A stretch of DNA of 13,607 bases from Zelonia costaricensis (taxonomy: Eukaryota > Euglenozoa > Kinetoplastea > Trypanosomatida > Trypanosomatidae). The notes below the pieces were generated by a model. That model saw nothing but the letters and a program-made list of their open reading frames with translations. It was not told the DNA's origin and did no database searches. The stretch lies in NCBI GenBank assembly GCA_030849075.1, contig JASAOO010002918.1, positions 1 to 13,607 of the forward strand. Direction: 5' to 3'. A program made the translations under genes and the position numbers. This document shows, in pieces, positions 13,549 to 13,607 of the stretch (position 1 is its first letter; every line of letters starts with the position of its first letter).

Positions 13549-13607
13549 GGAATAAGAAGAAAGAAAAAAACGAAAGGAAAAGAAGGAGAGAAAAAAAAGG
13601 AGCATCT

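Larger units (their letters stand above)
12077..13555 (+). other. Longest open frame (492 codons), judged noncoding
   Basis: The translation is Pro/Ser/Cys/Leu/Phe-rich and includes Cys-Val runs from two GT arrays, a Pro-rich stretch from a C13 run, and a Lys/Arg block from the A11 and purine island. It has no domain or family match that I recognise, contains several splice-type CAG signals, and overlaps long frames in the other phases (12507-13211, 12493-12879). In DNA this poor in purines, TAA, TAG and TGA are rare, so a frame of this length is not evidence of a gene. A species-specific low-complexity protein cannot be excluded. Confidence 0.6.
11219..13607 (+). other. Gene-free, strongly pyrimidine-rich right segment
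   Basis: This is the most pyrimidine-biased part of the window; for example, only 13 of 60 bases in 12421-12480 are purines. It holds the TGAC-motif cluster, GT arrays, T12 (11928-11939), C13 (12907-12919), a purine island at about 13030-13280 with A11 (13210-13220), and four splice-type signals near the end. The last 55 bases are purine-rich, as in a leader just downstream of an acceptor, so a gene may begin soon after the right edge. Confidence 0.6.

Noticed and set aside
1..13607. CRISPR array, telomere repeats, spliced-leader RNA or rRNA repeats
   Set aside because: No regularly spaced complex repeats, no TTAGGG/CCCTAA arrays and no recognisable rRNA or spliced-leader sequence were seen on either strand.

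Overview
This window is a long stretch with no convincing protein-coding or structural RNA gene. The + strand is strongly pyrimidine-biased over most of its length. It is studded with TG/GT microsatellites, homopolymer runs of all four bases (up to A16, G14, C13 and T12), and polypyrimidine tracts ending in AG. Moderately high GC, stop-poor C/T-rich frames, T- and C-tracts followed by AG and (GT)n/(CA)n arrays match the intergenic and untranslated DNA of trypanosomatids, most likely Leishmania or another Leishmaniinae. Those organisms transcribe genes as long polycistronic units and make mRNAs by spliced-leader trans-splicing at polypyrimidine-AG sites. The organism call is an inference from sequence style; no marker gene is present.

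Layout. Bases 1-790 are neutral in purine/pyrimidine balance by my hand count and hold two G-quadruplex-type clusters. From about 790 the + strand becomes pyrimidine-rich and GT-rich and largely stays so to the right edge. This suggests transcription from left to right, with the window inside or at the left edge of a + strand unit. The pyrimidine-rich DNA is broken by purine or A-rich islands at about 2451-2830, 8941-9180, 10340-10440, 11076-11218 and 13030-13280, plus short G-runs. Three RNA hairpins stand out: 3351-3413, 6105-6214 (a GT array facing a CA array) and 7220-7262. Good candidate trans-splice acceptors lie at 1181, 3429, 5448, 5602, 7113, 8853, 12860, 13173, 13397 and 13548.

Coding potential. 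Long open frames occur, the longest being 12077-13555 (492 codons). Every stop codon contains a purine, so pyrimidine-rich DNA gives long open frames by chance. These frames translate to Cys-Val, Ser, Pro, Leu and Phe low-complexity sequence and match no family I recognise. Three short or moderate frames (7507-8046, 8270-8686, 10106-10231) are listed at low confidence. The last has a Leishmania-like third-base pattern and resembles a mitochondrial presequence. No tRNA, rRNA, snRNA, spliced-leader gene, CRISPR array, telomere repeat or recognisable transposon protein was seen. The window cannot be read as a set of cooperating genes. Its likely roles are untranslated or spacer DNA, a noncoding transcript, or a chromosomal landmark such as a transcription boundary.
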